Positions 50,196-59,774 of a DNA stretch of 64,000 nucleotides are shown here, in pieces. The stretch comes from Polyangium sp. 15x6 (lineage in GTDB: Bacteria; Myxococcota_A; Polyangia; Polyangiales; Polyangiaceae), in the NCBI RefSeq assembly GCF_029960785.1, contig NZ_JASBQE010000030.1, positions 1 through 64,000 of the forward strand. The letters run 5' to 3'. The position numbers and the translations under genes were made by a program. Under the pieces are notes generated by a model. That model had not been told where the DNA came from. It was given only the letters and a program-made list of their open reading frames with translations, and did no database searches. Position 1 is the stretch's first letter; each line of letters starts with the position of its first letter.

Positions 50196-51472
50196 TCGTC
50201 GTCCTCCGCCCCTTCGCTGGCCGCCGTGGGGAGCATCGCCCGGAGCTCCTTCTGCTTCTTCTTCTCCTTCGCGGAGAGCCCTTCGGCGAGCTCCTTCTGG
50301 TTCAACATGGCGAGCTGTTCGAGGAGCTCCAGAGCCTCCGGGGATCGTGTGGCGACGTCGCCGAATGCGCCCGTGCCGTACGCGTCGAGCACGTTGCCGT
50401 AGAGGAGGCGATCGAGTTCGGTCCCCGTGACCATCCCCGCTTCCTCGTCGCTGCCTGGTCGGGGCAACCGGAAGACGCTGCCGGGCTTGGCGGCCTGGCA
50501 GATGAGCGGGCTGTGCGTAGTGACGATGAACTGGATCTGGGGGAAGTGCTCGCGGAACCAGCGTCCGACCCGCCGTTGCCAGGTGGGATGCAGGTGTGCG
50601 TCGATTTCGTCGATGAGAACGACACCCGGGGCAATGATCTTCGTGGGGTCGTTCGGGTCGAAGATGACATCGGCGCCGTAGGTGGCTGCGAGCTGTCGGA
50701 TGAGCTCGAAGGTCATGCTCAGGATCGAGCGGTAACCGTCGCTCAGGTTCTCGACCGGGACCTCACATTCGTTCCCGTCGACGAAGCGCACGCCTTTCGA
50801 GGAGATCGATTCGAGCCGAGCATCATGCGGGAGGAAGCCGCTCTGGTTGACGAATGCCTTCACCGGTTCGAGGAGGTTGCCTTCCGGGTCACCTTCGAGC
50901 GTCTTGTAATGGAGGCGGATCAGCCATTCGAGGCATTCGCTGAGCGCCACGGACTCCCCGAACACCGACAAATGGCGAGCGAGCTTCGGGTTCGAATAGA
51001 AGAGTTTTTCGAGGTCCTTGTCGCCGCCCGTGAAGCGACGGAATGGGCCGTACGATGCGGAGAACCAGCCCCAGGATGGCCCCCAGACGTGCCGATCGCC
51101 CTTCTCCCAGGCATGAAGCGTCACTGGGTGAGGCTCCCCTGCGGTCCGCTCCAACCAGATGCCTGCTTTGAGATGCCCCTTCGGCCGATTGCCTCTCTTC
51201 GACAGCCTGTCAAAGATAGGATCACCAGCCAAGTGCAGGTATATACCGCCCTCGGCTTCGCCCCTCCGGAGCCAATCGTTCCAATCCTGCCGAAGGGCGA
51301 GTGCCTCTTGAGGGCCCACGAGAGCCAGCGCGATCGCTCGGAGCAGCCCGCTCTTCCCCGCGCCATTGTCCCCAATGATCACGTGCCAGCCGTAGGCATC
51401 CACATCGTCGATCTCCCATACGAGACGCTTGAGGGACCGCAGGTTGTACAGATCGATCTTGAGGAGGAACAC
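50192..51472 (-). CDS. ptuA: Septu-type ABC/AAA ATPase PtuA
   Basis: A 426-aa SMC-like ATPase. Walker A IIGDNGAGKSG (34-41), signature NLSDGYRSI, Walker B VVLIDEIDAHLHP and the His-switch TTHSPLICQ are all intact. The insert between Walker A and signature is short, without the long coiled coils of SMC/RecN, as in PtuA and OLD-like proteins. The start is GTG 51472 after AAGGA. It is coupled to ptuB. Expression from the region shared with the divergent membrane glycosyltransferase is likely. It is a probable anti-phage defence component. Confidence 0.87.
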   Translation of the reverse strand: MFLLKIDLYNLRSLKRLVWEIDDVDAYGWHVIIGDNGAGKSGLLRAIALALVGPQEALALRQDWNDWLRRGEAEGGIYLHLAGDPIFDRLSKRGNRPKGHLKAGIWLERTAGEPHPVTLHAWEKGDRHVWGPSWGWFSASYGPFRRFTGGDKDLEKLFYSNPKLARHLSVFGESVALSECLEWLIRLHYKTLEGDPEGNLLEPVKAFVNQSGFLPHDARLESISSKGVRFVDGNECEVPVENLSDGYRSILSMTFELIRQLAATYGADVIFDPNDPTKIIAPGVVLIDEIDAHLHPTWQRRVGRWFREHFPQIQFIVTTHSPLICQAAKPGSVFRLPRPGSDEEAGMVTGTELDRLLYGNVLDAYGTGAFGDVATRSPEALELLEQLAMLNQKELAEGLSAKEKKKQKELRAMLPTAASEGAEDDE

Positions 51473-51634
51473 GCGGCATCCTTGCCGGGGAGCGCGGAGA
51501 GCGTCAAGCGGGAGGTGTGCCCCTCACGTGACGCCGCCGACGCACGACCCCCTAGAACTTCCCCCCGGATGTACTAGTCTCCGCCCCGCGGGCGCCGGAT
51601 CCCGCCCTTGACGTTGCTGCCGGATCTTCCCTCG

Positions 51635-54424
51635 ATGCTCCTCGAAATCGTCGCCGCCGCGGCCGAAGTCATCCAGGCCAGCTTGCCCCTCCTCGCCGGC
51701 CTCCTCCTCGGCGCGGTCCTCCTGCTCCTCCTCGAGCGTTTCCTCGCCGGCCGCGTCTCGATCGCCGTCAAGCGCGTCCTCTACGCGGTCGTCCTCCTCG
51801 GCGGCATCGGCGCCGGCCTCTTCCTCGCGTGGAAGATCCGATGGCTGTGTGACGACGCGTTCATCTCGTTCCGATACGCGCGAAACTTTTCGCGTGGCGA
51901 GGGCCTCGTCTTCAACCCGGGCGAGTGGGTCGAGGGATACACGAATTTTCTGTGGACGCTGGTGCTCGGGCTCCTCGCCAAGCTCCGCGTCTCGATCCCG
52001 CACGCCGGGCTCTTCGGCAACCTCGCGGCCTACGCGGTCGCGATCGTGTTCGTGGCGCTCGTCGTGCGAAAGGCGAGCCCGAAGCCCGCGATCATTCCCT
52101 TCGCCGCGCTTTGCCTCGCCGGGAGCCGGCCGTTCTACACGTTCGCCTCGTCGGGCCTCGAGACCATGCCCGCCGCGATGCTCGTGGCCGTGGGCATGTG
52201 GGCCTCGCTCCGCAAGAATGGCGCATTCAGCGCGGGGCTCGCGTTCATCGCCGCCGCGCTCACGCGGCCGGATCACCTGCTCCTCTACGGATGCATGGGC
52301 CTCGCGATCGTCGCCGAGGATCTCATCCACCACGAGGAGCGGCCGTTCTGGAAGCGCCTCGATTTCCGCCGGTATTTCGCGTACGGCGCGCCGCTCGTCC
52401 TGTTCTACGCCCCGTACTTCCTCTGGCGCTGGCGCGCGTACGGCGATCTCTTTCCGAATACCTATTACGCCAAATCGGGGAACCTGACGTACTGGTCGCA
52501 GGGCCTCGTCTACGCGACGCATTTCGTCTTCACGACCGGCGCGGTGATCTGGATCCCGCTCTTTCTCTTCGCGCTCGCCGGGCGGGCTCGCAATCCGGCC
52601 GAGACGCGCCTCCGGATCTTCGCGTTCCTCTCGCTGCTCGTTTACGGCCGCTATGTGGTGAAGGTCGGCGGCGATTTCATGGAGCACCGGTTCTTCGTCT
52701 CGCTCCTGCCGATCCTCGCGGTCGGGACCGAGGTCTCGCTCCGGTATCGGCTGCGCGAGCTCGGCGGGCCGGCACGCGCGCTCGTCGGCTCGGCCGCGGC
52801 GCTCGCGGTCGCGGCCGCCGTCCTGCCCATCCGCGTGCTCAAGCCCTACGAGAAGCGCTGGAACCTCGCCGAGGAGAACACGTTCTACCCGGTGAAGAGC
52901 GTCATTCCGTTCGAATCCGGCTCGATCTACGCGGGCATGGGCGAGCGGGTCCACAAGACGTTCATCGCCCGCGGGCTCAAGCCCAAGCTTTCGATCGATT
53001 GCATCGGTCTCGTGGGCTGGTACGCGGATCTGCCGATCGTCGACACGTACGGCCTCGCGAACCGGCGCATCGCGCACAAGCCCATCGAGAAGCGCGGGCG
53101 GCCGGGGCACGAGAAGCGCGGCTCGCTGCAGGAGTTGCTCGCCGAGGGCGCGGTCGTGGATCTCAGCAATCCCTGGGGCGAGAAATACAAGGAAGAGACG
53201 CGCGCCAACGTCGACGGGAGCGCGTTCCATTTCCTGCGCTGGGACCCCGAGGTCGTGAAGGTGCTCCGCGCCGTCAAGAATGCCCAGCTCCCGGATCCTG
53301 CCCGCGACATCGCGGCGCTCACGCGAACGGGCACGCGGAACGATATCCTCGATTCGCTGGAGTTTTACGAGGTCTTTCTGGAGCGTCACCCGGACCGGGA
53401 CAAGCTCATCGGCGAGCTCCGGGGGCGGCTCGGCGAGATCGCCGATTTCGAGGGCAATCTGCCCGCAGGCACGACGGTGCACGGCGCGGGGCTGCGCATC
53501 GAGAAGAGCCGGCGCGTGGGCGCGACGGGCACGAGCCTGCTCGTCTCGCTGCCGGACGTGGGGGGCGGCACGGGGACGCTGGAAATCGATCTCGGTGTGC
53601 TGACGAAGCCCGAGCTTCGTTTCGCGCTCGGCGGCCGATCGAGCGCCGGCGTGCGCGTGGAGCTCGTCGTCGACGGCGCCGTCCTGCGCGCGGTCCGCCC
53701 GCGGGTCGACCGGAAGCTCGTGCCCGAAGCCTGGCAGATCGAGGATTTGCAGGGCCGTCGCGCGACGCTCCGGATCGTCGACGAGGACAAGGCGCCGGGA
53801 ATCGGCCTTTACATCGACGGGATTCACTGGTCCGCCGGGACGAAGGAAGACATCCGCGCACGGCTCCGGTCGGCCGCGCCAGGCAATGGGGTCGACCTCT
53901 TCCGCGCGGCCCGCACCGAGCTGCCCGAGAACGATCCCGACGTGATCGCATTCGCAGCGCGGTTCTCGACGCATCACAGCTTCGACGAGGCGTTCCCCGA
54001 GGGAACCGAGGTGACGGGCACGGCATTCGGCAAGGCGCCGACGACGGGCCCGACGGGCAATCAGCAGGATGTCGCGGGCTTCTTCGGCCGCGCATTCGCG
54101 AACGGGTACCACGGCGGCGACGCGGCAAAGGGCAAGCTCGCACTCCCAATGATGACGCTCGACGGCCAGCCGATTCACGTGCTCGTGGGCGGCGGCAAGG
54201 ATTGTCAGAAGACGTTCGTGGGCCTGGAAGTCGAAGGGCGCATCGTGGCGCGATCCTGCGGCAAGAACGACGAGATCCTCCGGCCAACCGAGCTCTCGAC
54301 GAGCGCATACGCAGGCAAGCAGGGGCGAGTCGTGATCGTGGACGAATCAAACGGGAACTGGGGGCACATCCTCGCAGACGACGTGCTCGTCGCAACGCGC
54401 CCCCCAGCCGCGCGCGTGAACTGA
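51635..54424 (+). CDS. GT-C-type polytopic glycosyltransferase-like protein with large C-terminal domain
   Basis: A 929-aa protein. About ten transmembrane helices fill residues 1-430. The loop CDDAFISFRYARNFSRGEG ... NPGEWVEGYTNFLW is the acidic first-loop signature of GT-C enzymes, close to mycobacterial AftB-like arabinosyltransferases. HRFFVSLLPIL lies later. The C-terminal ~480 residues are soluble and unassigned, probably extracytoplasmic and carbohydrate-related. It would transfer sugars from lipid-phosphate donors to an envelope glycan. The start is ATG 51635; TTG 51608 is possible. It ends next to a complex inverted repeat. Confidence 0.8.
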   Translation: MLLEIVAAAAEVIQASLPLLAGLLLGAVLLLLLERFLAGRVSIAVKRVLYAVVLLGGIGAGLFLAWKIRWLCDDAFISFRYARNFSRGEGLVFNPGEWVEGYTNFLWTLVLGLLAKLRVSIPHAGLFGNLAAYAVAIVFVALVVRKASPKPAIIPFAALCLAGSRPFYTFASSGLETMPAAMLVAVGMWASLRKNGAFSAGLAFIAAALTRPDHLLLYGCMGLAIVAEDLIHHEERPFWKRLDFRRYFAYGAPLVLFYAPYFLWRWRAYGDLFPNTYYAKSGNLTYWSQGLVYATHFVFTTGAVIWIPLFLFALAGRARNPAETRLRIFAFLSLLVYGRYVVKVGGDFMEHRFFVSLLPILAVGTEVSLRYRLRELGGPARALVGSAAALAVAAAVLPIRVLKPYEKRWNLAEENTFYPVKSVIPFESGSIYAGMGERVHKTFIARGLKPKLSIDCIGLVGWYADLPIVDTYGLANRRIAHKPIEKRGRPGHEKRGSLQELLAEGAVVDLSNPWGEKYKEETRANVDGSAFHFLRWDPEVVKVLRAVKNAQLPDPARDIAALTRTGTRNDILDSLEFYEVFLERHPDRDKLIGELRGRLGEIADFEGNLPAGTTVHGAGLRIEKSRRVGATGTSLLVSLPDVGGGTGTLEIDLGVLTKPELRFALGGRSSAGVRVELVVDGAVLRAVRPRVDRKLVPEAWQIEDLQGRRATLRIVDEDKAPGIGLYIDGIHWSAGTKEDIRARLRSAAPGNGVDLFRAARTELPENDPDVIAFAARFSTHHSFDEAFPEGTEVTGTAFGKAPTTGPTGNQQDVAGFFGRAFANGYHGGDAAKGKLALPMMTLDGQPIHVLVGGGKDCQKTFVGLEVEGRIVARSCGKNDEILRPTELSTSAYAGKQGRVVIVDESNGNWGHILADDVLVATRPPAARVN

Positions 54425-54442
54425 CATCGCAAGCCGCCGCGC

Positions 54443-54737
54443 CGGGGTTTCACCCCGGACCCGACCAGGGGCTGTTCGCCCCTGGACCCGAACCAGGGCA
54501 AGCCCTGGACCTTCTGGGAAGAACTGCGCGATGCGCAGTTCTTCCACGGGCCGGTGGCAAGACCAGGGACAGCGTTGCCAGTCACGGCGGTCTTGGTTGG
54601 CAGGATCGTAGCTGGTCTTGCCTCGGCCTGTTCGATGAACTGCGCATCGCGCAGTTCATCGACCCAAGGTCCAGCGCTTGCGCTGGTCCGGGTCCAGGGG
54701 TGGACAACCCCTGGTGGGGCCTGGGGCGAAGCCCCAG
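54443..54737. repeat. Two inverted copies of a four-hairpin repeat
   Basis: Left copy, in order: hairpins at 54442-54458 (CCGGGG/CCCCGG), 54465-54485 (CCAGGGG/CCCCTGG), 54493-54508 (CCAGGGC/GCCCTGG) and 54517-54545 (13-bp stem with GAACTGCGC). Right copy, in exact reverse order: 54634-54660 (12-bp stem, same GAACTGCGC core), 54671-54686, 54694-54714 and 54721-54737. Both copies also share GGCAAGACCAG at their inner edges. Apart from this repeat the 324-bp convergent gap holds no gene. Confidence 0.85.
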
Positions 54738-54748
54738 CGAAGCGCCCC

Positions 54749-57226
54749 TCAGGGGGTGACGGGGATCGTCGGGAGGCCGGGGCGGCGGCGGTAGAGCTCC
54801 ATTGCATTGAACTCGCTGTACCGCCGGCGCTTCGCGATGAGCTCGAAGGCGCGTGCAATGTCCGCGGGCCTGGTCTTGTCCTTGTAGCAGCTCTCCTCGA
54901 TGACCACGTATTGGGCCATCGGGAGCAGGGCCTCGGCCTCTTCCTTGGTCTTCGCGGGCTTGATGGGCGCGGGGAAATCGTCCGCGCCGGGCCCGAAGGG
55001 CAGGGCGCGCAGGTCCCGCACGTGGAAGAGGCCCTTGGGCGGCGCCTTGCGCGAGCAGCTGATGACCGCGGTGTGGTCCACGAGGGGCGCCGGAATGGGC
55101 TTTTCCGGGAGCTTGCCGAGGACGCCGACGGCGATGAGCTTGCGCTCGCCGAGGTGGGAGGCGAAGTCCCAGAAGAGAAGGTCCGCCGCGATGGAGTTCG
55201 CTCCGTCGCTCTCCTTCTCGGGCTCGGCGAAGACGTGCGTGACGCCCATGTCCTCCAGCGTCTTGCGGACCCCCTCGGGCGACCCGGCCGCGCCGTATTC
55301 CAGGCCGAATTGCCAGAGGTATGCGTCGAGCACCGTCTTGCGCCACGTCCCGAGGTGGGCGTGGTTGTCGGGCCAGATGTGCAGGAGGAGCTGCGATCCG
55401 GGCGGCGTCGCATTGCCGACGTCCTGCCAGTGCCCCTGGATGCCGAAGCGCGCGTCGTATTTCTTGTCGAACCCGGCGCTCATGAGGTCGATGGCCTCCT
55501 TGAGCGGCGAGCGGGCGTGCGCGTGCGTCTGGAAAAAGTACACGTCGCCGCCCCACACCACCTGAAGCCCGAGCGAAGCCGCGAGGGCGACGCGCGCGCC
55601 CGTGCCGAACGAGCGCCAGACGAGCAGCGTGATCGCCGCCGTGACCGCCGCCATGAGGGGCATGAGCGCCTGGAGGTACCGGTCCTGGTGATGGACGGAG
55701 TACCAGATGAAGACGCCGCCGTGGACGAGCAGGACGACGAGCCAGATACGCTTCGTCTTTTTCAGGAAGGGGAGGCAGCCGAGCAGGAGCGTGAACGCCG
55801 AGCCGAAGACGGGCACGTTCCGGTGGAACTTGGGCCAGTCATTCGGGACGAACGAGAAATCGACGAGCGCGACGAGGGTCTGGAGCAGGCCCTTCAGATC
55901 GCGGGTCGGCGCCCATAACTTGGCCTCGACGTAGCCGTATTTGAATCGATATCCGGCCTGGTCCGTGAAGGGGTGCGCCTTCACCTTCGCGCCGAGCAGC
56001 GGATAGAACGGGTCGCCGTAGAAAAGGAGGTTCTTGAGCCAGAGCGGAGAGCTCGCCGCGAGGCCGACGCCGGCGAGCACGAGCGGCGCGACGAGGAAGC
56101 GGCGCCGGAGCTCGGGCGGGAGGCGCCCCCGGAACGATTGCACGCCGAGGGTGACGGCTCGAACGCCGACGAGCAGGAGCGGCGGCGGCACGAGCATGAT
56201 GGCGACCGTCTCCTTCGTGAGCGCCGCGGCGGCGCAGAGGACGCCGAGCACCGAGACGTACCGGAGGTCGAGCTCGCGGAGCGTGCGGAAGAGGACGAGC
56301 GCGATCGCCGTGCCGAACATCGCGCCGACGTGGTCGGCGCCGCCGCTGACGGAGCTGTCGTAGAGCAGGACGCCGGGGAAGACGAAGCGCGCCGCCCAGA
56401 TCCACCGGGGATCGGCGCGCGGCACGAGCCGCCGGACGAGCGCCGGGATGCCGGCGACGGTCGTCACCACGAAGAGGGCGAATTCGAGGTGGGCCGCGAG
56501 CGTCATCTTGTCGAAGAGGCGCCCGGGGACGAGGAATGCCCACGTGTAAAGGTACGAGGTGAAATGCGGGCGGGCCGTGAAGACCCAGCCTTCGACCGCG
56601 GGCCGCACGGCGCCGCGCACCGCGTAGCTCTCGGCGAGGGCCATGTGCTTCCACCGCGCGTCGAACTGGATGTTCGACGGCGTGAGCACATAAAAATAAA
56701 TCATTCCCAGGCCGAGGATGCCGAACACGAGCGCGAGCGCGGAGAGCCCGAGCTTGGGGCGGGTCGGGGCGGAGCGGGCGAGGACGCGGCGGATGTGGAG
56801 CGCGTGCTTGTAGAGCGGTACGGCGACGGCGCCGAGGAGCGCGATGGGCAGGACGAAAAATGTGGTCGTGCGGTAGAGCCCGAGGAGCCCGACCACGAAC
56901 ATCAGGAGCTCGAAGCCGTAGACGCCGAGGGCCATCGAGACCATTGCATGCTCGAGGAGCGGCATGCGCGTCCGGAGGACCCGGTGGAGCACGACGTGCC
57001 CAATGCCGTAGCTCCCCGTCCCGACGACGAGGGTGCCGAGCCAGTAGCCGGCGTAGCGCCAGAAGAGCCACTTCTGGATCGGGTAGTGCTTGTGGACGAC
57101 CCAACCGAACACCAGGATCCCGGCCACGAGCATCGTCGTGGCGAGGACCGGGCGCACGAGTGCGCGTGCTGCGTCGAGTAGGCGTGATCCAGCAGACGGT
57201 GCAGGCGCGGCCGAGTCCGACTCCAT
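54749..57226 (-). CDS. Polytopic membrane protein, GT-C-like, tandem paralogue 1
   Basis: An 825-aa protein with about 12 transmembrane helices in the first ~560 residues and a soluble C-terminal domain. Conserved loops include FDARWKHMALAESYA (acidic Asp/Arg loop) and LTKETVAIMLVPPPLL; GGDVYFFQTHAHARSP marks the domain junction. About half of its residues match the next leftward gene over the whole length. It probably acts in envelope polysaccharide assembly like the neighbouring GT-C protein. ATG 57226 begins MESD, matching MESG of the paralogue, which supports both starts. Confidence 0.75.
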   Translation of the reverse strand: MESDSAAPAPSAGSRLLDAARALVRPVLATTMLVAGILVFGWVVHKHYPIQKWLFWRYAGYWLGTLVVGTGSYGIGHVVLHRVLRTRMPLLEHAMVSMALGVYGFELLMFVVGLLGLYRTTTFFVLPIALLGAVAVPLYKHALHIRRVLARSAPTRPKLGLSALALVFGILGLGMIYFYVLTPSNIQFDARWKHMALAESYAVRGAVRPAVEGWVFTARPHFTSYLYTWAFLVPGRLFDKMTLAAHLEFALFVVTTVAGIPALVRRLVPRADPRWIWAARFVFPGVLLYDSSVSGGADHVGAMFGTAIALVLFRTLRELDLRYVSVLGVLCAAAALTKETVAIMLVPPPLLLVGVRAVTLGVQSFRGRLPPELRRRFLVAPLVLAGVGLAASSPLWLKNLLFYGDPFYPLLGAKVKAHPFTDQAGYRFKYGYVEAKLWAPTRDLKGLLQTLVALVDFSFVPNDWPKFHRNVPVFGSAFTLLLGCLPFLKKTKRIWLVVLLVHGGVFIWYSVHHQDRYLQALMPLMAAVTAAITLLVWRSFGTGARVALAASLGLQVVWGGDVYFFQTHAHARSPLKEAIDLMSAGFDKKYDARFGIQGHWQDVGNATPPGSQLLLHIWPDNHAHLGTWRKTVLDAYLWQFGLEYGAAGSPEGVRKTLEDMGVTHVFAEPEKESDGANSIAADLLFWDFASHLGERKLIAVGVLGKLPEKPIPAPLVDHTAVISCSRKAPPKGLFHVRDLRALPFGPGADDFPAPIKPAKTKEEAEALLPMAQYVVIEESCYKDKTRPADIARAFELIAKRRRYSEFNAMELYRRRPGLPTIPVTP

Positions 57227-57299
57227 TGCCGGGGCGGAGTACTCTCCGGCACCTCGCGCGTCAAGCCTGACGTGGGCTCGGAACGAGCGACCTCGAGGA

Positions 57300-57317
57300 T
57301 GGGGGCCGTTGCCCCCA
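57300..57317. terminator. Hairpin between the tandem paralogues
   Basis: TGGGGGC (57300-57306) pairs with GCCCCCA (57311-57317) around loop CGTT, 11 nt after the end of the upstream paralogue on the minus strand. It could terminate or attenuate transcription into the second copy. No U tract is evident. Confidence 0.4.
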
Positions 57318-57328
57318 AATGTCGCGGC

Positions 57329-59728
57329 TCAGCGTTTCCGCACCCAGATCTCGAGCTTCTTCCAGACGCCGCTGCTCCTGCGCTCCACGAGGAGCTCGTA
57401 GCCCTGGAGCAGCGCCGCCGGCTTGTCCTCGTAGCATTGTTTTTCGAGGATCACGTATTCGGCGCTCGGAATCAGCCGCTCGGCGGCCTCCTTCGTGGCG
57501 GCCTCCGTTTGCGGCGCCGGGAAGTCGAGCGTCTTCGGGCCATACGGCAGCACGTGCAGGTCGTTCACGCGATAAAGCCCGCGCGGCGGCGCGTCCTTCG
57601 TGCAGCCGAGCACGAGGGCCGCGTCGTGGAAGGGGGCCGTGATCGGCGCGTCCTTCACGCGCCCGAGGACGCCGCCCTCCACGATGCGGCGCTCTTCGAG
57701 CCCGGTCTGTGCGAATTCCCAGAACAGGATGTCCGCGGCGATCGAATTCGAACCGTCGCTCTCTTTTTCGGGCGCGAGGAACGCGTGCGTGACCCCGAGC
57801 TCGCGAAGGCGCTTGCGCACGCCCTCGGGGGAGCCGGCGCGGCCGTATTCGATGCCGAATTGCCAGAGGTAATTGTCGAGCACCGTTTGATGGCCCGTGC
57901 CGAGGTGGCCGTGGTGCACGTGCATGAGGTGCAGCAGCAGGCGAGATCCCTTCGGCACCTCGGCGCCGAGGGTCTGGAAGCGTTTCTGGACGGCGAAACG
58001 CTCCTCGTATTTCTGGTCGAACCCGCCGCTCAGGAGGTCGATCACATGCTTGGGCGGCGATTTCGCGTAGGCGTGCGTCTGGATGAAATACACGTCCCCG
58101 CCCCAGACGACCTGCAATCCCACGAGCCCGAAGAGCGCGGCCCGCGCGGGACGTCCGAACGATCGATACAAGGAGAGCACGAGCACCGCCGTGACGGCCG
58201 TCATCAGCGGGACCTCGGCCTGGAGATACCGGTCCTGGTGGTGGACCGAGTACCACGCGAAGATCGCCGCGTGGATCCACGCGACGAGGAGCCACACGCG
58301 CCTGTCCACGCGCACGAGGAGCAGGGCCGGGAGCAAGAGGGTGAAGAGCGAGCCGAAGACGGGGACGTCGCCGTGGAATTTCCCCCAGTCGTTCGGGAGA
58401 AACGAGAAGAGCCAGAGCGCGCTCACCGTCTCGGCGAGGCCCGCGAGGTCCCGCGTCGGGGCCCACATCTTCCCTTCGAGATAACCGTACTGGAATCGAT
58501 ACGCGGCGTCCTCGGAGAATGGATGCAGATTCAGGAAGCGGTGCGAGAGCGGATAGACCGGGTCGCCATAAAAGACGAAGTTCTTCAGCCAGAGCGGTGA
58601 CGTGGCGACGAGGGCGGTGAGGCCGAAGACGAGCGGGGCGCGGAGGGCGCTTCGCGTGGTCCGCGCAGCGCGGATCGACTGGACGAGGAGCGCGAGCGCC
58701 GGGAAGGGGACCAGCATGATCGCCACGGTCTCCTTCGTGAGCGCCGCGCCGGCCGCGAGCACGCCGAGGAGGGCCGCCCGGCGCGGATCGAAATCGCGGA
58801 GCACGCGGAAGGTGCAGAGCGCGATCGGGACGGAGTACATCGCCCCGAAGTGATCGGCCCCGCCGCTCACGGAGCTGTCGTAGAGCAGGACGCCCGGGAA
58901 GAGGAAACGGACGGCCCAGATCCAGCGAGGATCGGCGCGCGGGACGAGGCGACGGACGAGCGCGGGGATGCCGACGACGGTGGTGAACAGGAAAACCGCG
59001 AATTCGAGGTGGGCCGCGAGGACCATGCGGTCGAAGAGGCGGCTCGAGGGCCGGAGGAAGGCCCAGGTGTAGAGATACGAGCTGAAATGGGGGCGCGCCG
59101 AGAAGACCCAGCCCTCGGCCGAGGGGTGAATGCCGCCGTGGAGCGCGTAATCCTCGGCGAGCGCCATGTGCTTCCACCGCGCGTCGAACTGGACGTTTTG
59201 CGGGGTGAGCACGTTGAAATACACGAGCCCGAGCCCGAGGCAGCCGAACGCGAGCGCGAGGATCGCCCCGTTTCCGAGCCGCGGCGCGCGCCGCGAGGCC
59301 CGCGCGAGGACGCGGCGCACGTGCGCGAGGTGGCGCGCGAGGGGCACGGCGACGGCGGCGAGCAGGCCGAGCGGGAGGGCGAAAAACGTGGCCGCCCGAT
59401 AAAGCTGGAAAACCCCCGCCAGGAAGACGAGGATTTCATAGCCGAAGACGCCGACGGCGAGGGACGTGATCGCGTGTTCGAGGAGCGGGAGGCGCGAGGC
59501 CAGGGCGCGGCGGACGAGGACGTGGCCGAGGCCGTAGGCGCCGGCGAGGACGACGAGCACGCCGAGCCACGCGCCGGCGTAATGCCAGACGAGCCACTGC
59601 TGGATGGGGTAATGGGCGTGGACGACCTTGCCGAAGAAGCCCATCCCCGCGAGGAGCACGAGGGTGAGGGCGGCGCTCCCGAGGCGCGGGCCCGAGCGGC
59701 CCTGGATCCGAGCCTCTCCCGACTCCAT
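57329..59728 (-). CDS. Polytopic membrane protein, GT-C-like, tandem paralogue 2
   Basis: A 799-aa protein with the same plan as its neighbour: ~12 helices, loop FDARWKHMALAEDYA, ADPRWIWAVRFLFPGVLLYD, TKETVAIMLVPFPAL, GGDVYFIQTHAYAKSP, and a soluble C-terminal domain with EKESDGSNSIAADILFWEF. Almost every motif has a twin in the adjacent gene, so a tandem duplication followed by divergence is clear. The ATG at 59728 aligns with the start of the twin; a longer frame adds 13 residues. Substrates may differ between copies. Confidence 0.75.
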   Translation of the reverse strand: MESGEARIQGRSGPRLGSAALTLVLLAGMGFFGKVVHAHYPIQQWLVWHYAGAWLGVLVVLAGAYGLGHVLVRRALASRLPLLEHAITSLAVGVFGYEILVFLAGVFQLYRAATFFALPLGLLAAVAVPLARHLAHVRRVLARASRRAPRLGNGAILALAFGCLGLGLVYFNVLTPQNVQFDARWKHMALAEDYALHGGIHPSAEGWVFSARPHFSSYLYTWAFLRPSSRLFDRMVLAAHLEFAVFLFTTVVGIPALVRRLVPRADPRWIWAVRFLFPGVLLYDSSVSGGADHFGAMYSVPIALCTFRVLRDFDPRRAALLGVLAAGAALTKETVAIMLVPFPALALLVQSIRAARTTRSALRAPLVFGLTALVATSPLWLKNFVFYGDPVYPLSHRFLNLHPFSEDAAYRFQYGYLEGKMWAPTRDLAGLAETVSALWLFSFLPNDWGKFHGDVPVFGSLFTLLLPALLLVRVDRRVWLLVAWIHAAIFAWYSVHHQDRYLQAEVPLMTAVTAVLVLSLYRSFGRPARAALFGLVGLQVVWGGDVYFIQTHAYAKSPPKHVIDLLSGGFDQKYEERFAVQKRFQTLGAEVPKGSRLLLHLMHVHHGHLGTGHQTVLDNYLWQFGIEYGRAGSPEGVRKRLRELGVTHAFLAPEKESDGSNSIAADILFWEFAQTGLEERRIVEGGVLGRVKDAPITAPFHDAALVLGCTKDAPPRGLYRVNDLHVLPYGPKTLDFPAPQTEAATKEAAERLIPSAEYVILEKQCYEDKPAALLQGYELLVERRSSGVWKKLEIWVRKR

Positions 59729-59774
59729 GGAGGGCGAGGGCGTAGCTGCCCGGGAGGGCGGCGTCAAGCGCGGC

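Noticed and set aside
51524-54178. Minus-strand ORF of 884 codons opposite the GT-C gene
   Set aside because: Asp/Arg/Glu-rich antisense translation with no family features, while the plus strand encodes helices and GT-C motifs.
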